The position numbers and the translations under genes were made by a program. A stretch of 64,000 bases of DNA, taken from positions 119,823,827-119,887,826 of the forward strand of contig OV884013.1 in assembly GCA_930367205.1 (NCBI GenBank). Reading direction: 5' to 3'. This document shows, in pieces, positions 31,203 through 42,493 of the stretch (position 1 is its first letter; the number at the start of each line of letters is the position of its first letter). This DNA is from Acanthosoma haemorrhoidale (lineage: Eukaryota > Arthropoda > Insecta > Hemiptera > Acanthosomatidae). The notes beneath the pieces were generated by a model, which ran no database searches, was not told the origin of the DNA, and saw only the letters and a program-made list of their open reading frames with translations.

Positions 31203-33255
31203 GGAAACTGTATTAGTAATCACAATTATTTATTTGTATTAAATTGTTTGTTTACGATTATTGTTTGAGCTCAGGTATTTATTGTTTTTTTTTTATCGAT
31301 GACTAGTATTTTGCGAATTTGTATAGGTTTAATTAACAATGTTTTTTTGTTGTGTTTGGTTTTTCACAAAGGTTTTAGAGAGTTCCAAAATTCATCCTTT
31401 AAGAACATTAAATCATTTTTTATTTATATGTTATATATTTTATTATATTATATTTTATACATTACCGTAATACTTACGAAGCAATCGCCATTTTGTTGCG
31501 GAGCGAGAGGGATCAGACTATAAACGCCCAACGAGTTATTTGTTTCACAGACAACGAAATGTTATTACTGAAGTAGATCGCGTGAAGCTTGCGCAGCGTG
31601 AGCTACCATAAGAGGTTATGGGTATAAATAAATAATATATAGATGCGCTGCGAAGACCCAGTTCTCCTCATCACGGAGTACAACCGATAAAAGCTTTCAG
31701 GTGAGAGTGGTCCATCAAAGACCACAATGTTTCAACTTTGTTCGTTATGAAGTTACTCGGGGCCTAAGGTAGTTGAGCGTTGCAGGAGCTCGGGTACTGA
31801 CTAGATTACTAAGTTGGTGCATTGGTTGCCTCGAGGCTACATACACTCAATGCCCACTGACAATGCACGGGGCAAACTTTGTTTCGAGGAGTTGGCATTT
31901 CTACCCTGTTATGGCTAGAGTTGCTCAGACCTGCTTAACATATTCTCTGCAATGTTCTACAACCGACATTTGACCTTCACACCTAGAACTGCTCAAGGTT
32001 GTATTGAAAACTTTCTAATCTAAACTAGCTCATATAAGGATCATTTTTCATTATTTAAAAAAAAAATTTTTACTAACATAAATTATTTAGATTTATAGTA
32101 TTTTTTTTTTGACATATATGTAAATAAAATGAGAAATATATATATATGTTATAGCTAATGGCAAGACATTGTTAAGCCTAATACCACAGGCCCTAATGTA
32201 AACAAAGCCTATGTATAGATAGAGGATGAGAAGATAATAAAGCCAGTTAACAATCGAACCTGTGTGCATTATTATCATCCTTATTCTCTCTTTTTCTTTG
32301 ATCGTCTACAGCAGGGAGACGATAACTTATATATATATATTGTAACATTCATGATATTTGAGCATATCATGGCCAGGAACCCTCACATCTGGTGAGCATC
32401 TTCCCTTATGCTCCTAGGAGTGGGGATGAGATAAACGAGAGTCTTAGCACGACCGCCGAGAAGAGCGGACTCTTAGCAAGCTCCCGAACTGGCGGTACTA
32501 TACAGGAAGAGAGGAGAAGAACCAACAGCAGAAAGTAACGTTGATTGGATTATACGAAGATCATCGATTGGGTGATATTAATATTGTTTTTATTATAGAT
32601 CCATTAAAAGATATTGAGCTCAAATTTCATGTTTTTTGTAATTAGTAGTAAATATCCTAATTTAAAAGGAATTGAATATTTTTTTATACTTTTTGTCAGC
32701 ACTCTATATAATTATAATTATTTGTTATAACCATTTTATTTGAATATATTTAAGAATTCCTAGTTTCTCAATTTATTAATAACTACAACTTTAGCCTTGA
32801 GATCGGGCGATTCAATCGGGATAAATTCCTATGTCAAAGACATAAAACAATTTGAAGTAAAGATCTCAAGACGGACCTGCCAAATTAGTTAAGGTAAATT
32901 GATCGAATAAAGTAGAAAGAGAAATGGTAAAAAATGAGGTAGGTAGCAATATATATATATATATTAGTTTAGGGTCTTTTTTCTTTGCTGCCACTCTCTG
33001 TGACCTTGATCCATTTCTTACGATACACCACCTGTAGTAACATTGCCTAGTAACTTACTCGCTTTTAAACTAATTTATCATCAATTATAACAACCATAAT
33101 GATTATAGAGGGTCTTTCATTAAGCGCTTTCTAAATTTAAATTTAAATAAAACAGAGTGTGCGTGAGATAATTAAGACAGCATTGGGTGAAGCTTGGCAG
33201 CTAGAGTTGATGACTCCATGATAAGTCCATAAATATTTTTTCGACAATCTAAGGA
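31203..33255. other. Gene-free; possible LTR-like GC-richer patches
   Basis: Around 31615-31700 there is a TATA-like GGGTATAAATAAATAA followed by GC-rich sequence. At 32341-32590 is a segment starting TGTAACATTCATGATATTTG. Either might be LTR debris, but I found no matching end or target duplication. The remainder is AT-rich. Confidence 0.3.
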
Positions 33256-33305
33256 GCAGTTTTTTTCTTTCATAGACCCTTTAAATTTACAGATAATTAT
33301 ATAAT
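33256..33305 (-). repeat. Family B 3'-terminal scrap
   Basis: TTTTTTTCTTTCATAGACCC then TTTAAATTTACAGATAATTA: complement of the B 3' end seen at 34075 and 37745. Confidence 0.75.
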
Positions 33306-33562
33306 TCATTAATACAAATATAAATACTATATAAAGTGAGGAAATTATTTAAAACACTTGACTCTCAGTGAACAGCCATGAGAATATAACTTTTATGAAT
33401 AAACATTGGAAAAGCGATGTTCTTTGACAACCTCAAGGAAAAACGGCATTAATACAGGAAAAAAAACAGTAACATCTGGCCCGTGAAATATGTCCGTGCC
33501 AAAAATAAACCCTTTCATTGAGAATGTCATGGAGCGTAAATTTATTCTCCTTTAGAGGACTT
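33306..33562. other. Gene-free
   Basis: Nothing recognised. Confidence 0.6.
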
Positions 33563-33657
33563 GTTTTTTTCATTTATACCTCCTTTTCTTCCCGTCTTTT
33601 TTTTTGCTCGGTAGAATGATCATAAGAATTCAAAAGATTTATGATGTCTTTGAGGTT
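33563..33657 (-). mobile_element. Second copy of the 111-bp poly-A-tailed insert
   Basis: Same sequence as 20369-20479 (CGGTAGAATGATCATAAGAA), joined directly to AAGAACGCTGACCTG of B4. The left target duplication and the B sequence 5' of it are missing, so B4 descends from an interrupted copy like B2. Confidence 0.85.
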
Positions 33658-34108
33658 GAAGAACGCTGACCTGCACTCGTTGCTTGGTGTGCCGTCGGTG
33701 GGTGAGTTCATCCGCCGGAGACACATCAAGTTTTTTGACTCGTTGCAGCACCTGACCAACCCAGTGTTTAACACTATGAACCCACCACCCCTCCCGCATC
33801 GATGGCAACAGCCTGTCGGGGAAAAATTAGGTTAAGAATTATTATGCAAGTTAGTTTTAAGTTTGATCAAAAAGGTGAGCCCCATCACCTCTATTAAAGT
33901 CAGTTAAGTCCAGTCACGTATAATGTGTATCATTATACTTGTTTATTCATTATATAATTTTTATAAAATAACAAATCCTGTATATAATGTAAAGATGCTA
34001 CAGGAAATACAAAAATAATTTCTAAATAGATTTGCCTGAGAATCTATAATTGTATATAATTATCTGTAAATTTAAAGGGGCTATGAAAGGAAAAAAAAAT
34101 GATCTCTT
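33658..34108 (+). pseudogene. Family B non-LTR copy B4, 3' end
   Basis: The last ORF2 codons (LLGVPSVGEFIRRRHIKFFD, LTNPVFNTMNPPPLP) end at GEKLG and a stop near 33835. The full 3'UTR follows with AAAGGTGAGCCCCATCACCT and the end AAATTTAAAGGGGCTATGAA plus an A-run at 34095-34103. Confidence 0.9.
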
Positions 34109-34358
34109 TGATAGTATAAAACACACTGACCCTAGTAAAGGAATTTCACATAATAATATTTGGTGCGTTTGTCAAATTTTAAATTATGAACCGATCCAGC
34201 GTTTCTATCCATCATAAAACAGTCTTTCTTCCACTCTTCATTTTATAATTGTAATGGATTATTTATTTCAAGGTATATATGGATAAATAAAAATTGTCCG
34301 CAGTAGATAGTTGACTTGTAATCAATTACAATAAATTAAGGTAAAATACATGGATGTA

Positions 34359-34813
34359 TTGTGGTTGGCAAGAATGTAATTTCGGTTTTTGTGTGAAATA
34401 AAACTCAATTTTTTCCCGTAGTCATATGACGATTCGATTCAATTATGGCTTTCATTTAGCCATCATCAATTTCAGAAGGTCGACCAGAACGTTGGTCATC
34501 TTTCAGTGAAAAATCTCCAGAACGAAATTTTTTTAAACCGATTCTGACGCGCGCGTTCTGTTAAACAACCAACATCATAAACTTCACATATCTCTTAGTC
34601 AGCTTCAGCCGCTTTCTTGCCTTTAAATGTAAATAAAAAAAGTAAAATGTGTCGAAAATGCTTTTTTTTCACTCCATGTACTTTAAACTGACATTTGTAA
34701 ACAAAATTAACCTAAAGGTATCGACTACCTATTCTCAAAAGAAAAAAATTCAAACGAAACAAACATAACGCTATCAACTGGTGCAAACCAAAATCACTTT
34801 CTTGCCAACCCAA
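34359..34813 (-). mobile_element. Mariner-derived MITE, 455 bp
   Basis: Ends TTGTGGTTGGCAAGAATGTA and the complement of TCACTTTCTTGCCAACCCAA, with TA at 34357-34358 and 34814-34815. The minus strand keeps a scrap of mariner transposase: LKKFRSGDFSLKDDQRSGRP then SEIDDG and a stop. A different subfamily from the 40-kb mariner. Confidence 0.88.
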
Positions 34814-34815
34814 TA

Positions 34816-35138
34816 GTTTCGATAAATTTTGAAAAAAATTACACATGAATTCGTTACATTATCTATAAACTGATATTTTCAAAACTCAAATTCAAAACTG
34901 ATCAATAGAGATCTGAAAGAATTTACTTTACTAACAAAGAACGGTTATTTCAGTAAGAGATCCTCCACTCTTTGTAATATTTCCTAATTAATAAGATTTA
35001 TGACCTAAAAAGGGGAAGGTAAGCCATTTGTCCTACTTACTTGTTCACCTGACCTTTCATAATAAAACAGAGGTATTGTGCTGCATATTAATCTTCAGGC
35101 TTATACACATCACCTAATTTTAAAAATTATATATAATA
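34816..35138. other. Gene-free
   Basis: Nothing recognised. Confidence 0.6.
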
Positions 35139-35825
35139 TTCTTTATTGTGCTAAAATTACAATCTGCCTTATTATCTTATATTGTTCTCATTCATACCAT
35201 ATTTACAATTCATCATTCATTCGCACATTCATACGGTATTTACAAATAGCCTAGAGACCTCCCAAATCCACATGATTGTCAACTCCCCGATTATGAAAGA
35301 GGAAGCAGAGTCTTGGGAAGTCCCACACGCTTCTCCGTCAGCCGTGTCACCGGATACGAGCCAGTGGATGCTGACGAACAGTGCGAGAGCCACATACGCT
35401 CAGGACATGATTGGAGAAACTGGCCATTGCCAGGACTCCCACTTACAGCAGGTCACGAGGTCACTGCCGTTTTAGTCTCCGAGGAGGATTATAGGAATGT
35501 GTGGTGAAGTGTAATGACTGTGCTACGGGATTAGGGTGGTTGGATAGGTTACTATGGAATTTCATGAAATTGGAAGGGACGAGTTCAAGAATGTAAGATA
35601 TATTAAGGTCGTTATGAAGGGTTTTGTTGCTGACGTAGTAAGGGGTATTTGCTATTGTTCTCAGGACTTTTGATTGAAAGGATGTTCGACTTTTTTGCTG
35701 ACCCCATAGTTCTATTACTTATGCCCAGATTGGCTTAAGTATAACTTCGTAAATTAGTAATTTGTTTTCTATTGAGAGATGGGATGTCCTTTGAAGTAGT
35801 CTGTACAGTTGTCGAAAGGGTTTAT
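35139..35825 (-). pseudogene. Family A non-LTR copy A6
   Basis: Minus-strand copy with complete 3' end (TTCTTTATTGTGCTAAAATT), 3'UTR and RT C-terminus back to the QLYRLL..TSHLS region. ORF2 is disrupted by small deletions (for example after ATAGCAGG the TATT block is missing). Confidence 0.85.
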
Positions 35826-36436
35826 TTTAAATAAACACTGCAAATGAACATTATAAGATATACGATAGTCAAATAGAAATAAATCCCTATTATAAATTAA
35901 TGTCCGGATATTAGATTAAGCAGACCCTGCTCAGCGAGACGGATGGAACAGCCGAAGTGGAAAACGAAAGGAACCACCACCCTTTATCAATCAAGACCGT
36001 GGAAGAAATCCCTCGCCTGAAAATCTCCACCCAATCGTGCCCAATGAAGAGCACCAAATCACATATGGAAATCAGTGGAGAAATACAACTTATCCCCCGC
36101 CTCTGAAACCAGCGGTGCGAGACCGCCTTTATATTCCGTTGATGATGTTACGAATTGACAATCCCTTTTTGGCTGACTAGACCATAGAGACACTATCGAA
36201 TAGAAAACGGTAGACCTTGGACAGGTAAGTCACAGAGCTGGGTAGTCAAGTTGAGAAATTTAATTGTAAATTATATTAAATTGAAGTATATAGTTTAATT
36301 GACACTAATTATATTACGTAATACAATAGTTAGATTAAAGTTATAAGTTATTATGGCATCAAAGCATTGTATATTGTAGTAAACTGTATCATTAACAGTA
36401 ATTATCCAATTATAGTGTTATACACTAACACTAGTA
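35826..36436. other. Unassigned
   Basis: At 35930-36180 a GC-richer stretch has one frame open for about 80 codons (NLHPIVPNEEHQITYGNQW, then LKPAVRDRLYIPLMMLRIDN) interrupted by stops. It is retrotransposon ORF1/gag-like in flavour only; not called. Confidence 0.3.
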
Positions 36437-36745
36437 CCCAATCCTTTCAATCAAAAGTCCTGAGAATAGTAAATGCCCCTTATTACGTCAGTAGCAAAAC
36501 CCTTCATAACGATCTTAATATACCCTACATTCTTGAACTCATCCCTTCCAAGTTCATGAATTCTATAGTAACCTATCCAACCACCCTAATCCCCTAGCAC
36601 AGTATTTCCACTGCACCACTCATCCCACGACATATAATAAAAAAAAATCATAAGAATTCATTTAGACAGACAAATAGTTACAACTAACCAGTAGAATGAG
36701 ATGACCGGGTTGATAAATACTATGAGGGTCATTTAAAATCTTATT
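36437..36745 (+). pseudogene. Family A fragment A7 plus 120-bp insert
   Basis: The ORF2 C-terminus (VLRIVNAPYYVSSKTLHNDL, NIPYILELIPSKFMNSIV) is followed at about 36625 by the same insert as 43812-43933 in inverted orientation. It shares the diagnostic variant GTATTTCCACTGCACC with A8, so A7 and A8 are an inverted segmental duplication. Confidence 0.85.
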
Positions 36746-37244
36746 CTATCACTGAGCGCAAAAAACTGTTCTCTGCCAGAACAGAAAGGGCGGGTTTAGC
36801 CAACCCAGTACACAATTGCGATCCAACAATCAAGCGGAATCGAGGAGGATATAACTAGGAAAGTTTGTAAGCAAAATTAAGATAATTTAAAATAAAAATA
36901 ATTTTTTTTTATTTATTAGACGAAGAGGCTGCAAAACTGTTATGTAAACAGACCCTTTCAAATATTTCATAATGAACTTTTTTATAGCCAACGAAAATTC
37001 AAAAGTACTTTTTTGGTCAATATTATATCCAAGCTATAAATATTTGGATCGTTTTTTTTTTATCAAAAAATATTTTAAAAGATAAAATTTTAGTTGGTAT
37101 AATAATAAATATAAAATCATCGGTGTAATGAAAATAAATATTGTGAGGTTACTAATAACTGCATAATTTATTTTTTAATTTATTGTTGAGTCCGGTGGGA
37201 GTGGTTCTACCACCTCGTTTGTATATATCCGATCTGAAATTTTA
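36746..37244. other. AT-rich, gene-free
   Basis: Nothing recognised. Confidence 0.6.
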
Positions 37245-37772
37245 ATGACTGACAATACAGCCAAATGTCTCCAACATTTCCTGAATGGGATCATGCGAAA
37301 AGTGGTCCGACATACCTCTCTCGAGAGGTTAAAAAACGGTGCTGACCTGCACCCGTTGCTTGATGTGCCGTCGGTGGGTGAGTTCATTCGCCGGAGATAC
37401 ATCAAGTTTTTTGACTCGTAGAAGTACCTAACAAACCCAGTGTTTAACACTATGACCCCACTACCCCTCGCGCATCGATGGCAACAGACTGTCGGGGAAA
37501 AATTAGGTTAAGAATTAGTATGTAAGTTAGTTTTAAGTTTGATCAAAAAGGTGAGCCCCATCACCTTTTATTAGAGTCAGTTTAGTCCAGTCACGTATAA
37601 TGTGTATCATTATACTTGTTTATTCATTATATAATTTTTATAAAATAACAAAACCTGTAAATAATGTAGCGATGCTACAGGAAATACAAAAATAATTTCT
37701 AAATAGATTCGTCTGAGAATCTATAATTGTATATAATTATCTGTAAATTTAAAGGGGCTATAAAAGAAAAAA
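37245..37772 (+). pseudogene. Family B non-LTR copy B5
   Basis: Plus-strand CLQHFLNGIMRKVVRHTSLE, then a 3-bp insertion in the NADLHP region, GVPSVGEFIRRRYIKFFDS with a TAG after it, then NPVFNTMTPLPLAHRWQQTV and GEKLG stop. Complete 3'UTR with hairpin at 37546 and a terminal A-run at 37763-37775. Confidence 0.9.
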
Positions 37773-37992
37773 AAAGTGCTGTTGAAGAGGTTAGAGCTGA
37801 CATAAGGTTGCTGCTTTAGTTGGTAGGATCAACAGTAGGCGTTACCTCTCACCCTTCGGATTCCGCCTCGTCAATCCGTTGAGTCGACCCCGACCACACC
37901 GTTCCATCAAAGAAAGAAACCTTAGGAGTGCGCGGATTGAACCCAGTTTAGTTAGAAGTCAGCATACTAACCCCTGGTCTACGGGACCGTCT
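37773..37992 (-). mobile_element. tRNA-derived SINE (minus strand)
   Basis: The minus strand starts GGTCCCGTAGACCAGGGGTT, a box A-like motif (TAGACCAGGGGTTAG, 37962-37981), and about 30 bp on has a good box B, GGGTTCAATCC (37934-37944). Some 130 bp of unrelated body follow, ending next to the A-tail of B5. The internal Pol III promoter layout supports a SINE. No target duplication was found and no second copy is in the window. Confidence 0.55.
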
Positions 37993-38000
37993 ATTTGTCT

Positions 38001-39105
38001 TCATATCCCCTTGTTATTATAAGTTATGGAAATCATTATCGACTACGTAAATGAATCTATTTACAATAGGTCATTGTATATCCTCTAGCTTGGCTAGTTT
38101 TTATTTTTATTTCTAACCATTCCACACTGCAATTTGCGAGTGTTACGAAAATATAATTTTTTCTTTTTCATATCCTCTTGTAACAAAATTAATATAAGTT
38201 ACAAAATATAGATTCTACAAACGAATCTATTTACAATTGTTTATTATATTTCCTGTAGCTTGGCTAAATTTTATACAAATTCTGTTTTCTACTAATAGTG
38301 ATCTGCATTGTACAACAGTATAATGATGTGTGTTATACTTCCATGGAATGAATTTATTAAAAGTGATGGGGCTCACCTTATTTATAATAGACTTAAAACT
38401 AACAATAAAAACTTAAACTTAATCTTAACCTAATTTTCCCCGACAGTCTGTTGCCATCGATGTGGGAAGGGTGGTGGGGTCAAAACACTGGGTTTGTTAG
38501 TGAGGTGCTGCAACGAGTCAAAAAACTTCATGTGTCTCCGGCGGATGAACTCACACCCACCGACGCCACATCAAGCGACGGGTGCAGGTCAGTGTTCTTT
38601 CTCGAGAGAGGTATGTCGGAACACTTTTGATGATCCCATTCTGAAATTGTTGGAGACATTTGGCTGTATTGTCAGTCAAGTGGGTAAATAGCGGGGCACG
38701 TTCAGCAGAGCTGGCCGGAGGACACATTTATAGATCATAAGTTTGAGACGAAGCGACAGGTTGGGTGAAGTTAGCAAGTGCGATAGTCGGTAAGACCTTT
38801 GTCGTACTTTTTCTATTTTGTTAGTAAAATGAGTAGAGAAATGGAGATGCCTATCCATTTTGATACCCAGATAGTGCATTGAGAAAGCCATGATTCTCTT
38901 GCCCTCCTATACTATATGATTTTGGCAAAAATTGAATTATAAATTTAGGCGAGCCATAGAAAGAGAGCTTCAATGTAGCAACAATATCAGCTTTATTTAC
39001 TTTACAACATAAGCCACAAATTATTTAAGTTGTGCTCATCTAGTGCATTGGAATGAATAGTGCTTTAGCGTCGGTGTAGAAATGACAATTGTTAGATTTA
39101 AGGAT
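38001..39105 (-). pseudogene. Family B non-LTR copy B6, longer
   Basis: Minus strand. Two tandem 3' tails (CATATCCCCTTG at 38009, CATATCCTCTTG at 38170), 3'UTR with hairpin, then ORF2 back through ALLNV..., LTSPNLSLRLKLMIYKC and HYLGIKMDRHLHFSTHF to the YTDA-containing palm region near 39075. Many frameshifts. Its upstream 125 bp is identical in layout to B3, so both extend to the same 5' point or share ancestry. Confidence 0.85.
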
Positions 39106-40042
39106 ATGGTATGAATGAGATGATCTTATTCTGGAATGGTTGGAGACTTTTAGCTGTATTGTCGGTCAAGTGAGTTACAAAAGTATAATGTACATTATAC
39201 ATTATTATAATATCGTCTCCGTATTATAAAATTGCTGATTCGTTTTGGTCAAAATGCGCTTAGGAGAAGTATTAGAAGAAAAATGAAACTTAAATGAAAA
39301 AAGAAGCCTCAATTGAAGTCAGAACAAAGTTTTCCACAGTTCAATTTACAAAATATATTTTTTTTTTTTTAGGATTAATACAGGAAACAACTAAAAACAA
39401 GTATAAAGCGTATTAACAAACATAAACGTGTTTGATCAACGTAACTCGAATCACTTAACCCCATTAATATCGCAGATACAAACCTATTTCGATACAAAGT
39501 TCTGTTTTTTCGCTAAAAGTAAATGTACTTATGTTAAAATTTTTGTATTTTGGTATTTTAAATGATTGGCCAAACGAAAAGGCCTGGGCCTCTACCAGCT
39601 GAGCTAACATGAACGAGTGAGATGATCTTCCCGACATGGATTCTTCTCTCCCGAGAAGAATACCGATCGTACCGGCATATTTTCGTTTTTGATAATAATA
39701 CATGAGCTTATCAAGGTTATATTATAAGCTTAAATATATATATTATAAGGTTGCCATAGGCACAAGACTGCTTCGAGCGGCGTGGCACCTGCAAACAGCT
39801 GTCACGGGGTGATTTATTGGTTCCAGGTCTGTGTGGTTAGGTGATCAATCAACACTCTCACACCGTTTCCGCCTCCGATTGATCAAATTATAATTAGCTT
39901 TAAGCATATCAATGTAATAGTATAACTGTATATAAACATTTATATAAACCTACTTCATCCCAGGATCAGCTCCCCCCCCATTTTTTTTTCGAATGAAAAA
40001 ATATCCAGAGATAATTCGTAGAGCGTCTTCACATGTTGTATG
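39106..40042. other. Gene-free; small B scrap and tRNA-like D-arm
   Basis: 39125-39170 is a short minus-strand B fragment (TTTAGCTGTATTGTCGGTCA). On the minus strand, 39590-39609 reads GTTAGCTCAGCTGGTAGAGG, a textbook tRNA D-arm/box A, but no T-arm or box B follows. Otherwise AT-rich. Confidence 0.5.
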
Positions 40043-40044
40043 TA

Positions 40045-41016
40045 TTAGGTCGAGTCATAAGTAACTTCCGTTTTTTTATCAGAAATTTATTTTGCTCTCA
40101 TTAAATAACAAAATTATATTAATTTTGACGAGTGCAGGACGCTTTTTATGGAGTTTCTCTTGCACTCTTTGCAACTGCTGAACGTATCTATCCGCAGTAA
40201 TCGTTAAATTTGACTTCAACAACTCGTGGTGAATTATTCCTTGACAATCCCAACGTACACACAATAAAATATTTTTGCCATGGATGTTTGCTTTTGTATC
40301 TGGTAGGGGGGGTTGATCCTTATCAAGCCACTGTCTTTTGCGGACTATATTGTCATAGGTAACCCATTTTTCATCGCCTGTTACAATCCTGTTTAAAAAA
40401 GGCTCAATTTTTACCCGTGAGAGCAGACTTGTGGCGATTGACATGCGATCTTCTTTATTCCGTTCACTGAGATTGTGAGGTACCCACACTCCTAAATTGC
40501 TGACTTTCCTTAATTTCTCCAGGTGGCGGGTAACAGTTGATTGTGATGTATTCAACCTTTCTGCTATACCTCTTGTTGATTGAATTGGATTTTGCTCCAA
40601 TATTGCCTTTAAAAGGTTGTCGTCAAAGTCGGAAGGACGTCCCGCCCTCGGTTTGTCTTTTAAGGTAGTATCTCCAGAACGGAATTTTATAAACCAATTT
40701 CTAACTGCCCGATCAGTAATTAGTCCTTCAACATATACACTGTATATTTTTTCAGCTGTCGCCCTAGCACTATTGCCTCGTTTAAATTCCCAAAGCATTA
40801 CATGACGAATATGTACTTTTTGACTCTCCATTTCAGAGGTTAAAAAAAACAGTTTAACGTAACGTGTATCACACAAAACCGTTGAAAAAAGACTTGAAGC
40901 CTCGTCTATATAGTGAAAACAAAAACTTGTTGTCATGGTAACTCATAGCGGGTAGATACGAACAATAGATTCTACTTGGCTGCATCAGAAGTTATAATAT
41001 TTATGACTCGACCTGA
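40045..41016 (-). mobile_element. Mariner element, 3'-deleted, 972 bp
   Basis: Ends TTAGGTCGAGTCATAAGTAA (left) and the complement TTATGACTCGACCTGA (right), with TA at 40043-40044 and 41017-41018. About 300 bp of the transposase 3' part is missing compared with the roughly 1.3 kb typical of mariners. Confidence 0.92.
40079..40831 (-). CDS. Truncated mariner transposase, open for 250 codons
   Basis: I place the start at the M of MESQKVHIRHVMLWEFKRGN, where mariner similarity begins, although the frame is open further upstream to 40936. Two helix-turn-helix regions (about residues 1-50 and 65-110, with GRPSDFDDN between) are followed by WVPHNLSERNKEDRM and the first catalytic aspartate in GDEKWVTYD. 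Then come RWDCQGIIHHELL and RPALV, and the frame runs out into subterminal DNA (KINIILLFNESKINF). The second and third catalytic aspartates (HDNARPH and SPDL..SD regions) are gone. Usual length is about 345 residues. It cannot catalyse transposition but retains a complete DNA-binding half with no stop or frameshift. Confidence 0.85.
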   Translation of the reverse strand: MESQKVHIRHVMLWEFKRGNSARATAEKIYSVYVEGLITDRAVRNWFIKFRSGDTTLKDKPRAGRPSDFDDNLLKAILEQNPIQSTRGIAERLNTSQSTVTRHLEKLRKVSNLGVWVPHNLSERNKEDRMSIATSLLSRVKIEPFLNRIVTGDEKWVTYDNIVRKRQWLDKDQPPLPDTKANIHGKNILLCVRWDCQGIIHHELLKSNLTITADRYVQQLQRVQEKLHKKRPALVKINIILLFNESKINF

Positions 41017-41018
41017 TA

Positions 41019-42203
41019 TTTACATTTTGCCGATTTATAGAATAATATCCGTAAGTTGCTATATCACATCATGGACCCATGCCCTCGTATCCTTAAGATT
41101 AATCATGACAAACCAGCCTACCTGAGGCAGATGGGGCTGGTGTGTCACCATGGTCAACTGACCTCTTGACATAATATGTAGTTGTGTAGAAGGAAATGGA
41201 CGAGGAAGGGAAAGAAGAATTATACATAATTTATTTGCTGAGTTTTAAGGAATGCAACAACCGTGGTTTTACGGGATCGTCACAATCAAGATGAAAAAGT
41301 AGTGTCATAAAGACCTGGAGGATCGTGACCACGCCTACCTAGTTTTAACATTAGACCACACATTTTTGAAAGCATTTCTGGTTTTGAAGACACCCTTGGA
41401 AATCCAAAAAATAAATAAACATTTGTAAAAGATACAAAAAAAAACCGCATTGAATGAATAAACAAAATAAATAAAGCCATATTTCATGTATGAAAAAAAA
41501 ATAATACGATAGATAAGAACAAGTTATGCTACCGGAAGACTAGTACAAACTTCAGCAATGCCAGAACAATAGTTTCTCGCGTTGTGTGTATGTTTTTTCA
41601 ACAATCTTAATAATTAATCTTAATCTTAATGTTATTAATACTGTCGATAAAGTCGTTTTCATGACCTCAACAAAACATTTAATTCTATGACGCATCACGA
41701 CTGACTAGAATTAGTTTTTTTATTAACCTCTTTCTTCTTTATATAAAGTAATAATTAAAAAAAAAAACTTTTTAACTTATTGTACTTTTATTCATGTATG
41801 AAATTTAAATTATGAAAAATTGATTGAAACAAAAAAACAGTAAATAAATAGAACAAGCTGTTATTTCAAAGTAGTTAGGCGTTATTGAGAACTCAACAGG
41901 GGTCCTGAACTACCTTTGTCTTGATTATTCAATAAAAACGAGAATAAACATTTTCTCCGAATAGATATTTGTATGAATAATTCATCGTTTGATAATCAAT
42001 ACCCCTGCCTCAAATCTGAATCATAAATAGCTCACTGGGGGAGCTGAGGGGGTGTTGATTTAATTCTAATGATGCCTCTCACATTCGGCAGATGGCTTAA
42101 GTTTAAACCATATTTAAAATCTTACCATTTTATTTATTTATTTTGATTATATTGAGTCAGTTGAGGTTGATGGTTTTTTTTTTTAATTTTTTTTTCGAAT
42201 CAA
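41019..42203. other. Gene-free
   Basis: A short plus stretch near 41075-41160 (MDPCPRILKINHDKPAYLRQ) is open but has no splice context. The remainder is AT-rich. Confidence 0.5.
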
Positions 42204-42493
42204 TCAACAACTTTATTATGATGAAATTACAATCTGCCTTTACTTAATAGGCAATAAATAATTGAGATAAGTGTTTTCATTCATACCATATTTACAATTC
42301 ATCATTCGCTCGCACATTCATACAATATTTACAAACAGCCCAGGGGCCCCCAAGTCCACACGGTTGTTGCCTCCCTCGCAAGCGAAAGAGGAAGCGGAGT
42401 CTTGGGAAGTCCCCCACGCTCCCCCACCAGCCACGTCACCGGATACGAGCCAGTGGAGGCTGACGAAGAGCGCGAGAGCCACATACGCTCAGG
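42204..42493 (-). mobile_element. Family A 3'UTR fragment, copy A9
   Basis: Minus strand from the 3' end (CAACTTTATTATGATGAAAT) to GAGCCACATACGCTCAGG. No coding part. Confidence 0.85.

Noticed and set aside
32341..32790. LTR beginning TGTAACATTC and ending near ACTACA
   Set aside because: Flanks show no target duplication and no second LTR or recognisable primer-binding site was seen.
39590..39609. tRNA gene
   Set aside because: A perfect D-arm/box A but no T-arm, box B or cloverleaf; at most a SINE or tRNA scrap.
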